Origin: Aurelia coerulea
Lineage: Eukaryota > Cnidaria > Scyphozoa > Semaeostomeae > Ulmaridae
Direction: 5' to 3'
DNA length: 64,000 nt
Assembly (NCBI GenBank): GCA_039566865.1
Contig: CM076949.1
Location: 23,350,501-23,414,500, forward strand
Of the stretch, positions 1-13,500 are shown piece by piece (within the stretch, counting starts at the first letter, position 1; every line of letters starts with the position of its first letter). The translations under genes were made by a program, and so were the position numbers. The notes beneath the pieces were generated by a model, which was not told the origin of the DNA, searched no databases, and saw nothing but the letters and a program-made list of their open reading frames with translations.

Positions 1-208
1 TTGTTTTCGGAAGTAATATTTCGCAACTATATTCATTATCTGCCATCAAGGTTTTCATTTGAGTAATCTCTCAAATCATAAACATAATCACCCTCCTAAA
101 ATGCCGTAATTGTCACAATCTGTGAATTGGAAATTTTGAGAATACCTGTTACGGCATGGGTAGTTAGACACTGCTTGTGTGCTTCTATGGAGGAGCGCTG
201 GATAATAT

Positions 209-305
209 GTATCTGCGGAGGAAATTTTTTATAGCACTGCGGCGGAGGTATCAAAAGAACGAAAATCTCCTCTGCGGTGCTATAAAACATTTCCTCCGCA
301 GATAC
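209..305. repeat. Imperfect inverted repeat (hairpin), about 97 bp
   Basis: The outer arms read GTATCTGCGGAGGAAA on the left and TTTCCTCCGCAGATAC on the right, and pairing continues inward through TTATAGCAC / GTGCTATAA. It looks like a small foldback element. A weakly similar segment with the CTCCGCAGA motif lies near 60190-60370. No target duplication was identified and it contains no gene. Confidence 0.6.
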
Positions 306-687
306 AGTTGAAAAATATTCTGAAAATATTCAGAAAGTTTGAGAAGAAGGCTGCCAAAACCACTCTTCTTAGAAAACAGTAAATTCTCCAATATCATTTG
401 GCCTATCGAAAAGCGGTAAAAAAGGATCTGTTTATTTTTATTTCAGAAAAGTGGATATCTCCAAAAAAAACGTTTCGATTTTCTTTCGCTCTACAAATCA
501 GCCAAAGTCTTGATGAAAAAGTTATGCTCGATTTCTTGCAATCGACTTTCATATTTCTGTTTTGTTTACTTTCAACGCAACGTGCTTCGCTGTCATTGCA
601 ACGTCAAACTGCGATTTGATGGTGCATTGATGAAAAGTTATGATAGATAGAACGGTTAGACTCAATGCATGGTTTGATGGTGTATAT

Positions 688-812
688 TGGGTGCCAGCAG
701 AGCCAAAAATTTAGATTTATAAAAATTAAAAAAAGGAAAAAAGGGAAAACCTTCCCTCTTCCTTCTTCCTTTTTTAATTTTGTTTCATTTTTTTGGCTCT
801 CATACCCAGAGC
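688..812. repeat. Imperfect inverted repeat, about 125 bp
   Basis: The left arm has GGGTGCCAGCAGAGCCAAAA and the right arm has TTTTTGGCTCTCATACCC, with an A/T-rich inner stem (AAAATTAAAAAAAGGAA / TTCCTTTTTTAATTTTG). It is probably a degenerate foldback element. It lies upstream of the PPP4C start and has no coding content. Confidence 0.5.
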
Positions 813-888
813 AGAGGGAAGGTTTGGCATGGAACTGCCCTTCTACTTTTTGATTACAAAGTCCACTTTAATGAGAAAGTGATAAAGT

Positions 889-964
889 TACCCTGGGTAC
901 CAGCCTCTCTAACGTAAAAACAGAGATCTCTGTTTTTATGTTAGAGAGGCTGGTACCCAGGGTA
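889..964. mobile_element. 76-bp hairpin mini-transposon with 9-bp target duplication
   Basis: The whole element is two 38-nt arms (starting TACCCTGGGTACCAG) that are reverse complements with one mismatch, meeting at GAGATCTC. It is flanked on both sides by TGATAAAGT (880-888 and 965-973), a perfect 9-bp direct repeat. A second copy at 53420-53491 has a different 9-bp flanking repeat, so the pattern marks transposition. A 9-bp duplication suits Mutator-like or Merlin-like transposases, but no transposase is present. It lies about 500 bp upstream of the PPP4C start codon. Confidence 0.85.
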
Positions 965-1477
965 TGATAAAGTAAGGAAGAAAGAAAGTCTGTCACGCTC
1001 GTTAAAGCAATTGACCAAATTCGTGGATGTGCGTTGCCAGCCAAGCCAGTCATAATTTGGTACATTTTTGGCCTGTCTTCCAGGGGTCTGGGACACAGGC
1101 TATTATATTTGCAAATGATGACGTATGGGAATATGGAAAACATGGATGCAGAAAAGCGACGCTGCGAAGGAGAAATAAAACAATCTTGCGGTTCCCTGTG
1201 ACCAAAATGAGTAATACCCGATCATTGGCGTGCTGAGAAAAGCATCGGTCTGCTTGTTGTCAGCGAAAATCACCTTAAAAAGGGATTTAAACATCACAAC
1301 AATTAAAGATACAAGTACAGACGAATCACAGATACCCTATACTTCATTCCTGTTGAAAAAGGAGCTCGCTAACTGGTAACTGCTTGGCAGAATAGACCAA
1401 TCAAGTTGATTCAAATTTGGGCCTAGCGTCGTGCTTAGAGAAGTGTTCGCATCTGGCTGGACTTTGAACGAATTAAG
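965..1477 (+). other. Upstream region and presumed 5' UTR of PPP4C
   Basis: This is the stretch between the hairpin element and the PPP4C start codon. I see no clear TATA box, no strong CpG cluster and no convincing exon. Short open frames here lack protein-like composition. The transcription start cannot be placed from sequence alone. Confidence 0.4.
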
Positions 1478-1503
1478 ATGTCGGATTGTAGTGACCTTGA
1501 TCG
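1478..1503 (+). CDS. PPP4C: PPP4C coding exon 1 (start codon exon)
   Basis: This 26-nt coding piece encodes MSDCSDLD plus two bases of an Arg codon, followed by the donor GTAAGC. Joined to the exon at 2242 it reads on as RQIEQLRR, matching the N-terminal pattern of PP4c. The start context has A at -3 (AAG before ATG). The exon is too short for a normal ORF scan; it was chosen because it supplies the right phase, the right number of residues and the SDLDR motif. Confidence 0.9.
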
Positions 1504-4500
1504 GTAAGCATGTATGATTGTTGGTCATTGATAGAAAAATAGAATTGACGTTCTTTGAGGTCATTATTGAGAAAAAGAAATGTTTCCAAAAAGGCTTTTC
1601 GAAGTGAGCGATGATGGATGTTGGCTTGCTTATGCTTGCTTCAGAATTGGTCCGTTCGTTGCTGCGAAGGAGAGTTGCACAACTCTATCTATCTATGCCA
1701 TTCTTGGCACAAGGAAGGCGGCATTCTGGTTAATAACCGGGTTATTGAATATTGACCAAATTACTTCCTGTAAAGTTGTCATAGTTATGAATGGCTAGTG
1801 GTAGCAATGGCATGGAATTGTTGGGAAACTTTGAAATTAATTCCTCTAAAATACTATCTTAAAACATATAAAAACATTGCAATTCCATCCAAAAATTATT
1901 ATGATATCACCATTGTTTTATCTGGAACAAAGGCATATTGCCAGAAATTCACTTTGAGCAATGACCTGGTTCACAGTGTTGGCTTTGTGCACATTAACAT
2001 GAGAAGAATTCTTTACGTTATGATAAAAATTCTTGAGCCATATGAAAGGCAGGTATATTTTAAAGCAAGAATTCTTAGGCAGGAAACCATGTCAATGTGT
2101 GCAAGGCCTGTAATGTACATTAACGTACTGTTTAACAAGAGATAAATATGAATTCATTTGTCATCAACATCTCTTTGAGACAAACTTTTTAGAGATACAG
2201 TTATGTGGGTTGCATTTATTGATATGAATTCTATGTTACAGGCAAATCGAACAACTTAGAAGGTGTGAAATAATAAAAGAAAGTGAAGTTAAAGCTCTTT
2301 GTGCAAAAGCAAGGTATGAATGTTTTATTTTTTGGTTCATAAATTCAAAAGATAAATTTACCTAGTATTCATTGTTTTGTACTAAATGAAAATTTAGCCT
2401 GTAGTCTATCTGGAAGCCAAACTCTGGCTAAGATGTCTGAGATCCTAATGATGGAATGAAAGCGAGGTACCAAATTTTTGCTGCTGATTTTTCATCCCCA
2501 TTGGAAGTTTCAGTTTCAGTTTTCATTATCAACAAATATATCTAAATACATCAATACATCAAAGACTACAAATAAATTACAATTTTTACCTAAATTAAAT
2601 AAGACAATCAATATACAAATGACAATATATTAGTACACAAGGCTACACTACAAGGATACACTTACACCCAACACAAAAGAAATGAAAAGAGACATGGTAC
2701 AGTACAAAACATAAGTATTTAGATATATTTGTCTAAGGAGGAGCTCTCTAATAGGTAAACTAATTGAGTGAGAGCCCCCCCCCCCATCTAGAAACTAAAA
2801 AACAAGGAAAAATTTTCTCAAAAAATGAGCTGCAGAAACGATTGAATTCTTCTGGAACTGTGTTGATTTGGTGGTGCAAAACAAGAGTAGAAACATAGGA
2901 AATCTGTGTTGGGCAAAATGATACACACTATTGTACTGATTGTTGTCTCTATTAAACTGTTGATTGTTGATTAGACCAACTGACACACTGTTGGACTCAT
3001 TTTTGTGCATCAACATGGTTTTACTGCCAAAGAATTCTCAAGAATTCTTGAGCCTATTTATAGCTTCTTGAGAAAAATTGCTGAGTTTCATATGATGCAA
3101 GGATTAATATTAATAATAATAATAATACAGATATTTACAGAGGAAGGCCTCAGTCACTCGAGAGTGCTTTTCATGAGGGTCCTCAAGGATTCTTATCATA
3201 ATCTGAAGATTTCTTCAAATTTGTAACAATTTTTGAAATTCTTAAGAATAACGAAAATTCTTAACAGTTCTTGGAAAGTCTTAAAAATTCTTTGAAATTA
3301 TTGGAGAATTCTTATTATGTTTTTGAGGCTGGCCTGTATATCCTACTATATTTAAGTACTCTGTGACGTCTTTTTAATTTACAGGGAAATTCTTATTGAA
3401 GAGAGCAATGTTCAAAAAGTTGATTCACCAGTAACTGTAAGTTTATTATATGCAGTATTTAGTATCTGTGTTAAAGTACCCTTCATAACTTCCTATGAAG
3501 AGAATTAATAAATATGTAGCAAAGCTGCAAGTGAGAAATTGAATTAACAACATGAATCCATTAACAATGGAGAAATGTAGTTTTAATAACTTTTGACTTT
3601 TATATTTTCTAGGCTTCTGCTACATTTAATAGCAAGGTTTCATTTCATATCTATTTTCTATAAATTAGTCACCTTTTTACTGATGAAAGTTTTAAGAAAT
3701 GTTATGCTATGCTAAAAAATTAGGGAGACAAAAGCAATACCATGCTTCTTCGTATTTCCTGTTTCTTATTTCCAGCCTGGTTGCAGTCCTTTCCATGCAA
3801 ACAGTATTTTTCCTCTATCAATTGATTAAAATTTACCTCTTCTTCCAACAGGTATGTGGCGATATTCATGGACAATTTTATGATCTGAAAGAGTTGTTTA
3901 AAGTAAGTCATTTTATTTTGCCGAGAAATGCGATCTCCACCCCCAGTTTTGTCTTGTTTATTACATTTTGATGATTTATTGAATTGGTAAATACATCAAT
4001 ACGAACACCAAGAAAAGGTTACTGAAGACGTATATAATGTTACTGTTAACATACGGTTGTGAAGCATGGACAATAGGTAAAGAAGCTGCAAGAAGGATAA
4101 ATGCATTTGAAACATGGTGTTATCACAGAATATTAAAAGTCAGCTGGATAAACAAAGTTACGAACAAAGAGATATTTGACAGAGTAAAAGAAAAACCAAA
4201 TCTATTAAAGCAGATTGCTCAACGTAAATCATCATTCTTTGGCCATATAGCAAGAAGCCCAAATCGAAATTTATTTGTTAACATCATAGAAGGATTCATA
4301 AATGGCAAAAGAGCACAGGGTAGATCTCGAAGAATGTGGATAGACGACATCAAAGAGTGGACCAATATCAAAGACATAATAAATATAATAATAAAATGAT
4401 AAAATAAAATAATAAAATAAATTAAACATAAGATCAAAGAGAATTTTTTCCAAAACATACAAAAAGAGGAAGATGACATATATGTCTTCTATTAAGACTT

Positions 4501-7500
4501 GTCATCATCTCTCCCCATCATGGTATGGTATTATAAACCATGTTTTATACCGAAAACAAACGACAGTTTAGTATATTTTTTTTTCTTACGGTTTTCGTTG
4601 TACCAGCACCTCTAAGGGGACCATTATGGAATTAAGGTCATCTTGACCTTTTAATGCTATCCCTGCCACTGTAATTAGGGGTGCTTTTCCTTTACGTTTT
4701 TAACATTATTTATTGTATTGTATCTATTTTTATATTATATAACTTGTAAATAATTGTAAATATTGTGGCAAAATGATACATACATACATACATAAAGAAT
4801 ATGGACAATTGAAAATGACAGCACAGAACAGAGAACAGTGGAGATCCATGATAAGCAACCTTCGGACTTACGAGGACGCTACATAGATAGATAGATTGAA
4901 TTGGTTTTGATTGATGTTGAAATTTTCATTGAAGTTGGTAACTATCTATGATTTGTTTTTGCAATATGTTACATGTGCAATTGAAAGTTGAATAACAGTG
5001 CAACAGCGCTTGGCACATTAACATGACAAGAATTCTTTATGTCATGATAAGAATGCTTGAGCCATGCGCTAGACTGTAAAATTTTCTAAAGAAGAATTCC
5101 TGGGCAGGAGAACCAAATGTGCACAAGGCCCATACTGTATAGGTGTGCAACTGAATGGGGCAGGTTGCAATGTTATAAATACACAATTAAAAAAAAGTAC
5201 AAAAATTTTGTTGCATAAACACTTTAAGATAGTGGTAAGGAGATTTTTACCAAGATGCATTGTGAACATAGGGCTCAAATCTTTAAAACGGTTGGTGCAA
5301 AATTCTATTGCAGTTTTCTTTGAAATAAATAGCTTTGAAGAAACTTAGGGTTTTTTGCTGTAAATCTGCCGTGGCAATTTATTGATATCTTGATTAGTTT
5401 CAATATGGCGGAATTTATTAAATTTGAGGCTATTACGTCATCAAATTTCTAAATCCTAAACTAGAAAAGCAACAGATTTCTGCTTGCCACCATATTGTAG
5501 ACCTTCATAAACTATGGTTTTCTTGAAGGTTATGTAATGTTTCCTCAATTAGTTTAGGATTTACGATGATTCAAATCTTTTCAAAATTGTTCATGAATTG
5601 TTTCAAAAATAATCAAATTGCCGCCATTTTGAACAAAAATCGATACATCATAAAATTTCCACAACAGATTTACAGCAAAGTACCATAAGTTCCTGTCAAG
5701 CCATCCAATTCAAAGAAAAATATAATAGAATTTTACACCGACCTTTTTAAAGATCAAAAGATTTGAGCCCCATGCTAGAATTGTTAGATTCTCTAACTGA
5801 ACAGAATGGATCTCAGTAAAATGTTCCTTGCCACCATCTTTAGAGAATTGTCTACTGTACTTTCAAGTGGAAATCACAGCAACATTTAATATGCAAAGTG
5901 GATTCATAAAAATAAATGTATGGATTAAAAATCAACACATTTGTGGACAAATTTGACTGAAAACAACAACATAAAGATCAATAATGTATTAAAACCATCT
6001 AATTGTTGCCCTCTCATTTGCATCCATCTGGCAAAAGTCTTCAGATTCGTATCATTTTTAATCATCATGAATTGAACTTTTTATCTTCTTTAAACCACAG
6101 ATCTTCAAATACTACCTTACTGAGATTAACCAGCTGTCTCTAAAATTCTAGCCACTTTCTTTGTTTTCCCAGCAAGCAATACCGAATGTGCCCTAAAAAG
6201 TGTACAAATTTTGTTGGCTCCAGCGATGTGAATTTAGCTTCAGTCAATGGCTCATCACTCTCAAAATGTTCCTTGATAGTTAATTTGAACATAGGTATCT
6301 CGTTTGTTGGTATTGGTGCTATGATCGCCAACATATTAATCTTGAAAGCTCAAATTTGCATTCACCTGCAAACCAGAGCATTAGGTCTTATGGCCAAACA
6401 AATTCTTGAGTCACAGCAAATATATCAACGATAACTAACTATCAATTAAGTTAACTTTCAAGGGACATAGCCATTGATTAAAGCTAAATTCACATCGCTG
6501 GACCCAACTAAATCTGTCCCATGCTTTTTTGGGACACCCGGTATATCTCCTTAAAGTTTGCAATTCTACCAAGGTCTTCTAAAATTTTACACACATTTGA
6601 AATATTTCCAAAATGGTATCAAAACACCAGTCTTCAAATACTCTGTTTGTGCATTGGATCAATTAATGACTGAAGTATGTTTATACTACAACTTATATGT
6701 TTGTGATTGCTCTAGATTTGTTAATCTGGCTGTTTTGAGGAGCTGTCTTCTTTCAAGCATACCTGTAAAGATTTAGAGAAAATTAGATCAATTTATCCAC
6801 CCGCATATAGTACGGGCCTTGCGCGCGCACATTAATATTTTTATCCTATCAAATCATTCTTAAGAATCTTCTAGTTTCTCAAGAATTCTCAAGTTCTCAA
6901 GAATTCTTGTTTTGTAAAAATTTACAGTAGGAAATATTAGCATGTGGCTGAAGAAGTCTTATCGTAATGTAAATATTCTTGAAAATTCTTATAAGAAATC
7001 TTGAGAATGTTGATATTGGCAAGGCCTGTGCTTTATTCTTCTCAAGAATTCTTATCAGAAATGTGAAGAATTCTTGTCATGTTGATATGTGCAAGGCTCT
7101 AATTATTTGTAAATATCAGAAAGGAATGCACTCTCTGTCTTAAAATGGTATCCTTTAAATATGGTTTTTCATGTTCTCACTGTATACCCGATCACTCGTG
7201 GAAACAAAAATGTTATTTTGCCAAAATTAAGTTTCCTTAGTAATGTTGGCAGTGACCAAGTATCTAATATGAATATTCTCTTGCATTTTTAGGTTGGTGG
7301 GGATGTGCCTGATACAAATTACTTATTTCTTGGTGACTTTGTTGACAGAGGATTCTACAGTGTTGAAACATTTCTACTGCTATTAGCATTAAAGGTTTGT
7401 TTTTGCTTTTCTTGGGCCAATTCATGCATGTTTTTTCCTGGGTTTTTGTAATCACAAATCCTTAAGTGGATATCCTTGTAGCTTATTTTGGTGTGTCAGA

Positions 7501-10500
7501 AGGTCATTTTCTCCTTTATAATTGCCCAATGATGAAGGTCAAGGCCACTTTTTTTGTCTGGCTCAGATAACTAGGTAATACAGTAAAAACCCGCACATCG
7601 AACCTTCTTCATCTATTAAGAACCTACAGCCTGAAATAATATATTTTGCACCCAATAAATAAGAACCATTCCAGGCTAAAATCTTAACTAGGTTCTTAAA
7701 AATGCGTTTCATTCATTCATTGGGAAATAAATGCAACTTTTTTCCAATCAACCTCCTTCATGGACTCCAAAACATTGCTTACAAAACTGTGATAGGCAGG
7801 GCCTGCAGAGGTAAACTGGCTAAACTTGGGTTGAAGTGGATAGGGCCAAGAATGTAAATAAATTTGGGTAAGGTTTAGATTCGCATATTTCCCTGTGTTA
7901 AGAACCTACACCCTGATTACTGGATGTGCCTCATTGCATAAGAACCGAAACAGGCTGAGTTCGAGATTTTAGGTTCTTATGTGCAGGTTTTTACTGTATT
8001 TTGAGTTAACTATTTGAAGACCAAACCTCTTAAACATTTCAGACATCAGTGTTGCACATAATTGAGAATATTATTATGATTCAAGTTAACATACTTTCCA
8101 GTAGCATAGATGGCAGAAGAGGTTTTAATAGCTATTCCACAGAAGAGTCTGAGTTGAGGGGTATTTTCATACTATTTAATATGAAAGGTTTGATTGGACA
8201 GCTTTAATAGCTTCTATCACTGTTGTACACATTGAAAAATTTGTCAGATTTCTGCAAAAGATCTGAAAACTCGTTCAATCAAGAGTCTTTCGTTGAACAG
8301 CTAAAAGGTCAATCATACTGTTGTTTAATTGAAAATGAAGCCATTCCCTTCCTCCAACACCAAAGGAACTTTTAGAAATTTTGGGGCCTCAACTTTGAAA
8401 CTAAAATTTGTTTTGATTGCTGTTTGCTTCCTTGTATAAACAAGTAAATATAGAAAATAAGCACTTTGATATGAATTGAATTAAGCATGGCCCATTGTCA
8501 AGGTTGATAACAGGCTGTTGTGCTTAGTTCAGTTCATATCAAAGTGCATATATTTACCTCTTTATCTATGTACAGTTGCATTACACGCAATAAGGGGAAT
8601 TTTTGCTTCCTTTTTAGGTTAGATACCCTGACAGAATAACCTTAATTCGTGGCAACCATGAAAGCAGACAAATAACACAGGTAAGACTGGCTTAGAAACG
8701 CTAGTTTAAAGGCATTGAGTCATGATGAATGGACCTGCTCTGCTGAATATCATGTGACCCATGTGATAAGGATCAATCATCACTCCTAACAAATTAAAAG
8801 GACCTGCTGTTGCACAATGCGTCTCATGTGATCAGTTTCATTTCACATGAACGTTAGCCAATCAAATGCAGCATCAAGAACCATGAGTCTGCAGATTCTT
8901 GATGTTTGGGTATACACAGTCTATTTAACATGACTCAATGCCTTTTTTAATCTCACTCATGGGTTAAAGGCAATCTATCCCCTTGATAAATGAAAGAAAT
9001 CGATAAAGATCTGTATTAAATATTCCACAAATTTACGCTAATTTCCTTTATTCAAAGAAGGTAGGATCATTCATGCGTAATTTTCATGGCCATGAAAATT
9101 ATGCATGAATGACTTTGCTTTCTTTGGATGAAGCAAATTATTGAGGGGACAGTGTGCCTTTAAGTTGAGGGAGAAAAGATGAAGCCTTTGCGATATTTGC
9201 ATGTATACCAGGTAAGCCAGAAATAAGTTCCCACTTTCGAAAATTCATAGCATCAAGAGTACTTGATGGATTGGAATGAATCAATATTTGCTTCACAGCC
9301 AAAACATATAAGTATTTCTATGATTTTTCTCGCCTTGTTACAAGCACTGAAAAATTGGTCAATTCAAATTTATAAAAACTTGGTGGTTGCAAATGACTGA
9401 AAAAGGCCTAAAATACTATATCAAATCGTTAGGACTCTCCTCACACGGAACAATATGCACCAGCGTTTCACCTCTCTCAATGGTTATAAGACATAGATTC
9501 TCAAACAGATACTAAGGATTTTCAATCCCATGGCAGTAAATATGCAGACGATATCTTTCACCGTGAGAAATTGCATTTTCTCTGTTGTTCTGAGCGAGGA
9601 GTCCTTTATGATTTGATAAAGTATTTTCGGCCTTTTAAGTCATTTTGCAACCATCAAGTTTTTATAAATTTGAATTGACCAATTTTCCCAGTGCTTGTAA
9701 CAAGGGGAGAAAAATCACAATAATACTTCGATGTTTTGGCTGTGAAGCAAATATTGATTCATCCCAATCCATCCAGTACTCTTGATGCTATGAATTTTCA
9801 AAAGTGGGAACTTTTTTCTGGTTCACCCGGTAGATTAAATTTGGTCGCATGGACCTAAACATGTAATTAAACATTACCATTGGACACCTATTCAAATTGA
9901 TACTTTTCAGGGAACTCAGTAAGAAATATTCTCTATAAAGTGCCTTGGACACCTATTCAAATTGATAATTTTCAGGGAACTCATTAAGAAATATTCAGAG
10001 TGTGTTTGGTTGGTAATTCAAAGCTTAGAAAATTCTTAAAACAGTAGACTTCACACAGACGGAAATAGACTGCACAATCAAACAAAAACATCTTTGGAAC
10101 AAAAGGTTTTAAATTCACCATTGCGATTTGCTTATGAAAAGAAGAAAATGGAAAATGAAAGTCTCCCAAACCTTCTGCCTTTTGGAGCAGAAGGTCCCGG
10201 AGGCCTTCCAAACCTAACCAAACCTACCGTTTTGATAATTTCAAAGTCAATCAAACACAAATTTCGAGTCTATCAAGTCTCCCGTTTTTAGGATTGGTAC
10301 CCTTTAGCGTGAGAAATGCGACCAAAATCTTGGAATTCTCAAAGTACTGAGATACTTGTAATCTCAAAAACGTCACGTGCTCGTTGAAAGAATGACACAA
10401 GGAGCATCTATTTGAGGGGCTGCTTCTTCAAAAACATGCTCATAAAAGAATCTATTTTGTTTTAGGTTTATGGTTTTTACGACGAATGTGTACGAAAATA

Positions 10501-13500
10501 TGGATCTGTAACTGTGTGGAGATACTGCACTGAAGTCTTCGATTTTCTCAGTTTATCGGCAATAATTGATGACCGAGTAAGATCAATATTAATATTTCTG
10601 TTCTTATCATCATTTATTTTTGATTCGCGAGCCGGAATCAATGAGGCTATATTTGGGAAAGTTTCCTGCAGTACACTAGCCTCGTTTTCCACCAACCACA
10701 ATGCTTTGTGCTCTCTCGATACTCTCACAGCATGATGATGGATGCCGATGTCAGAAGAGGTTTACAAATTTTTTAAATTCCAATTTTTATTGTCAATATT
10801 ATCATCATCAATTTTCCCCTGACTGTGCATTTGTAATGCGGGCAAAGTGGTGTTCTGTCTTGGGATCTGTAATTTGTTGGTAATTTTGTGACTTGTATAG
10901 CATGGATTTTCGCCGCACAAAATAAAGATTCCCAGGGAGCTGACTTGTTGTATCATTTGTACAAGTTTTGTGACTGGGAACCAAAACTTATTATTTACCG
11001 AAAGTCATTGCCATAACCGTTTTGCGTTAGAAAAAATTGTTATACCGGGTGCGCCAAAATAAACTATGCACGTTTGGCAGGCCACAATAAATCGTACACT
11101 GGAACGATTTTGAAAATTTATGACTTAATCGTTAGCAGAAGCCTGAATTAGATACTGGATTTTTTTACCATTTTTTAATTTTCAGTTTTTAGAGCTAGAA
11201 GCGAGTTTCCTAAAATTTTAGTTTTTGAAAACACTGAAAACGATAAAAAAACATCGATCAAGTTTTCTAAAGAATCAACATGAATGGACAAAGAGAGAAC
11301 TTGTTCGTGGTGATTTGAAATTTAGAAATCGACCAATTATAATCTGCTATACGAGAGTTCGTACTAAACCCCTAAATCTCCCTGAAAACGTTTTCCTTTG
11401 TTCATTCATGTTGAATCTTTTAAAATTTGATCGACGTTTTTTTATTGTTTTCAATGTTCTCGAAAACGAACATTTCAATAAACTCGATTCTAGCTCTAAA
11501 AACTGAAAACCGAAAAATTTGTAAAAAGTGCTAGGGTCTAATTCAGGCTTTCTGCTAAAGATTAAGTCATAAATCTTCAAAATTGGTCCAGTGTACGATT
11601 TATTGTGGTCTGCCAAACGTGCATAGTTTATTTTGGCGCACCCGGTATGCTATTGAAAAGTTCGTGCAACGCTGCAGGCTGTTTCATTCCTTCAAAACAG
11701 TGTTTGGTATAGTCATTGATATGCGAATTCCAAGACATGAAAATTCATCGTTAATGAGCCTAATTTGTTTCAAATTCTTCTTAACCTTTTTCAGATATTC
11801 TGTGTTCATGGTGGACTTTCGCCTTCAATAACCACACTTGACCAGGTATATATCATTTTTTTATCCATGCAAAAGTAGCTTTAACTGGACCTTGTTAAAC
11901 TGTTATGGTAAATAAAAACAGTGATTTATATTCCAGAAAAGTTGCTAGACAATCATGTCCCAAAGTTTTCGTCAAGCTTTTTTAGTTGCCGAATATGTGG
12001 TTAGTCAAAAAGTTACAACGTTCAGCGAGCTTTAGAATGGAAAGCATGATTCTGATATTTATACTAAAATGTTAATCTATTAGTCAAAGGCTAACTCAGA
12101 TGTGAACATTTTGTTTGGCAAAGTCATTCATCTTTTACACCTAAAAATAAGTGAATGCTGGTAAGTGGTTTGTATGGGAACTGTCACGAGTACAGTGAAT
12201 GGCCTAAAAGTGACTTGAAACGAAGAAACCAAACTTCGGATAAATGTAAATTAACGACATGTTTTCAACACGCTAAGCAGCCCTTATCTCCCTAAAAAAC
12301 GGTAAACAACTCCATTAACTCAGCGTTGCGTTCAAAATCACGCCTTCTGATATGTCCAGTCCTCTTGGGGCCTATACTATATATTCAGTGATAGCGCTTA
12401 CTGCAAAAGCCATAATACAATAGGGTATACAATGTAATACAGTAAAAACCCGCACATAAGAACCTAAGATTTTGAACTCAGCCTGTTTAGGTTCTTATGC
12501 AATGAGGCACATCCAGTAATCAGGGTGTTAGGTCCTTAACAAAGGGAAATATGTGAATCTAAATCTTAGCCAAACTTATTTACACTCTCCATTTCAACCC
12601 AAGCTTACCCAGTTTACCCCTGCAGGCTCTGCCTATCACAGTTCTGCAAGTAATGTTTTGGAGTTTGGTCGATTGGCAAACAGATTGCATTTATTTCCTA
12701 ATGAATGAATGAAACTTTTTATTAAGAACATAGTTATGGTACCAGGCTAAAATAGTTCTTATCCATTGGGTACAAAATATATGATTTCAGGTTGTAGGTT
12801 CTTAGTAAATGAAGGTTCTTATATGCGGGTTTTTACTGTACAATGCAAGACATGTAACAAACAAAAATTAGAACAAACAACACAACACACGACTGAACAT
12901 AAATATGTGACAGGAACGAAAATTCTTCGTTTGATTCTGGTCCACGATTTACTCGCCATTGAAATATATATTCAATACAATTGTCCGTTTCAGAAATAGA
13001 ATAGAATAATCATGGAATAGCATTGAACATGGAATTTAACTTTTCTTCTTTTATATTTGCCATTGATCATGATAATTAATAATTATTATATCATTATAAA
13101 AATGATTGTTACTTTTTTTTATATTCATCTAAAATATTACAATACATATTACATCTACATTTTACTATACTTTCTAATTACTATACAACTATACAACACT
13201 ACAGGGACGGGACCACAGGTAGCAAAAGACAATGACTATCCCCGTGGCAATTAACATAAAGACATACAAATAGATCAAAATTAAGTTAGGAACTACAAAA
13301 GCTACAAATACGATTAATTACTGATAAATACTGGGATCTGTTTCACATTGGATGTCAGGCCAGCGTAGGCTGATGATGGCGAACAACAGGAACCCCAGAC
13401 GAGAGAACCACAGCGACAGCAGTTGCTACCACCACTGATCCCCCTCCAGAGTCCCCACCGGCCAACACACTACACATATGCTGTCAGGTCAGGGTTTCTG

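Noticed and set aside
1798..2145. 115-codon frame in PPP4C intron 1
   Set aside because: Overlaps an AAGAATTC-rich repeat and lies between two established exons; no protein similarity seen.
11225..11616. Overlapping frames of about 90 codons on both strands
   Set aside because: Mirror images produced by the palindromic MITE at 11045-11645.
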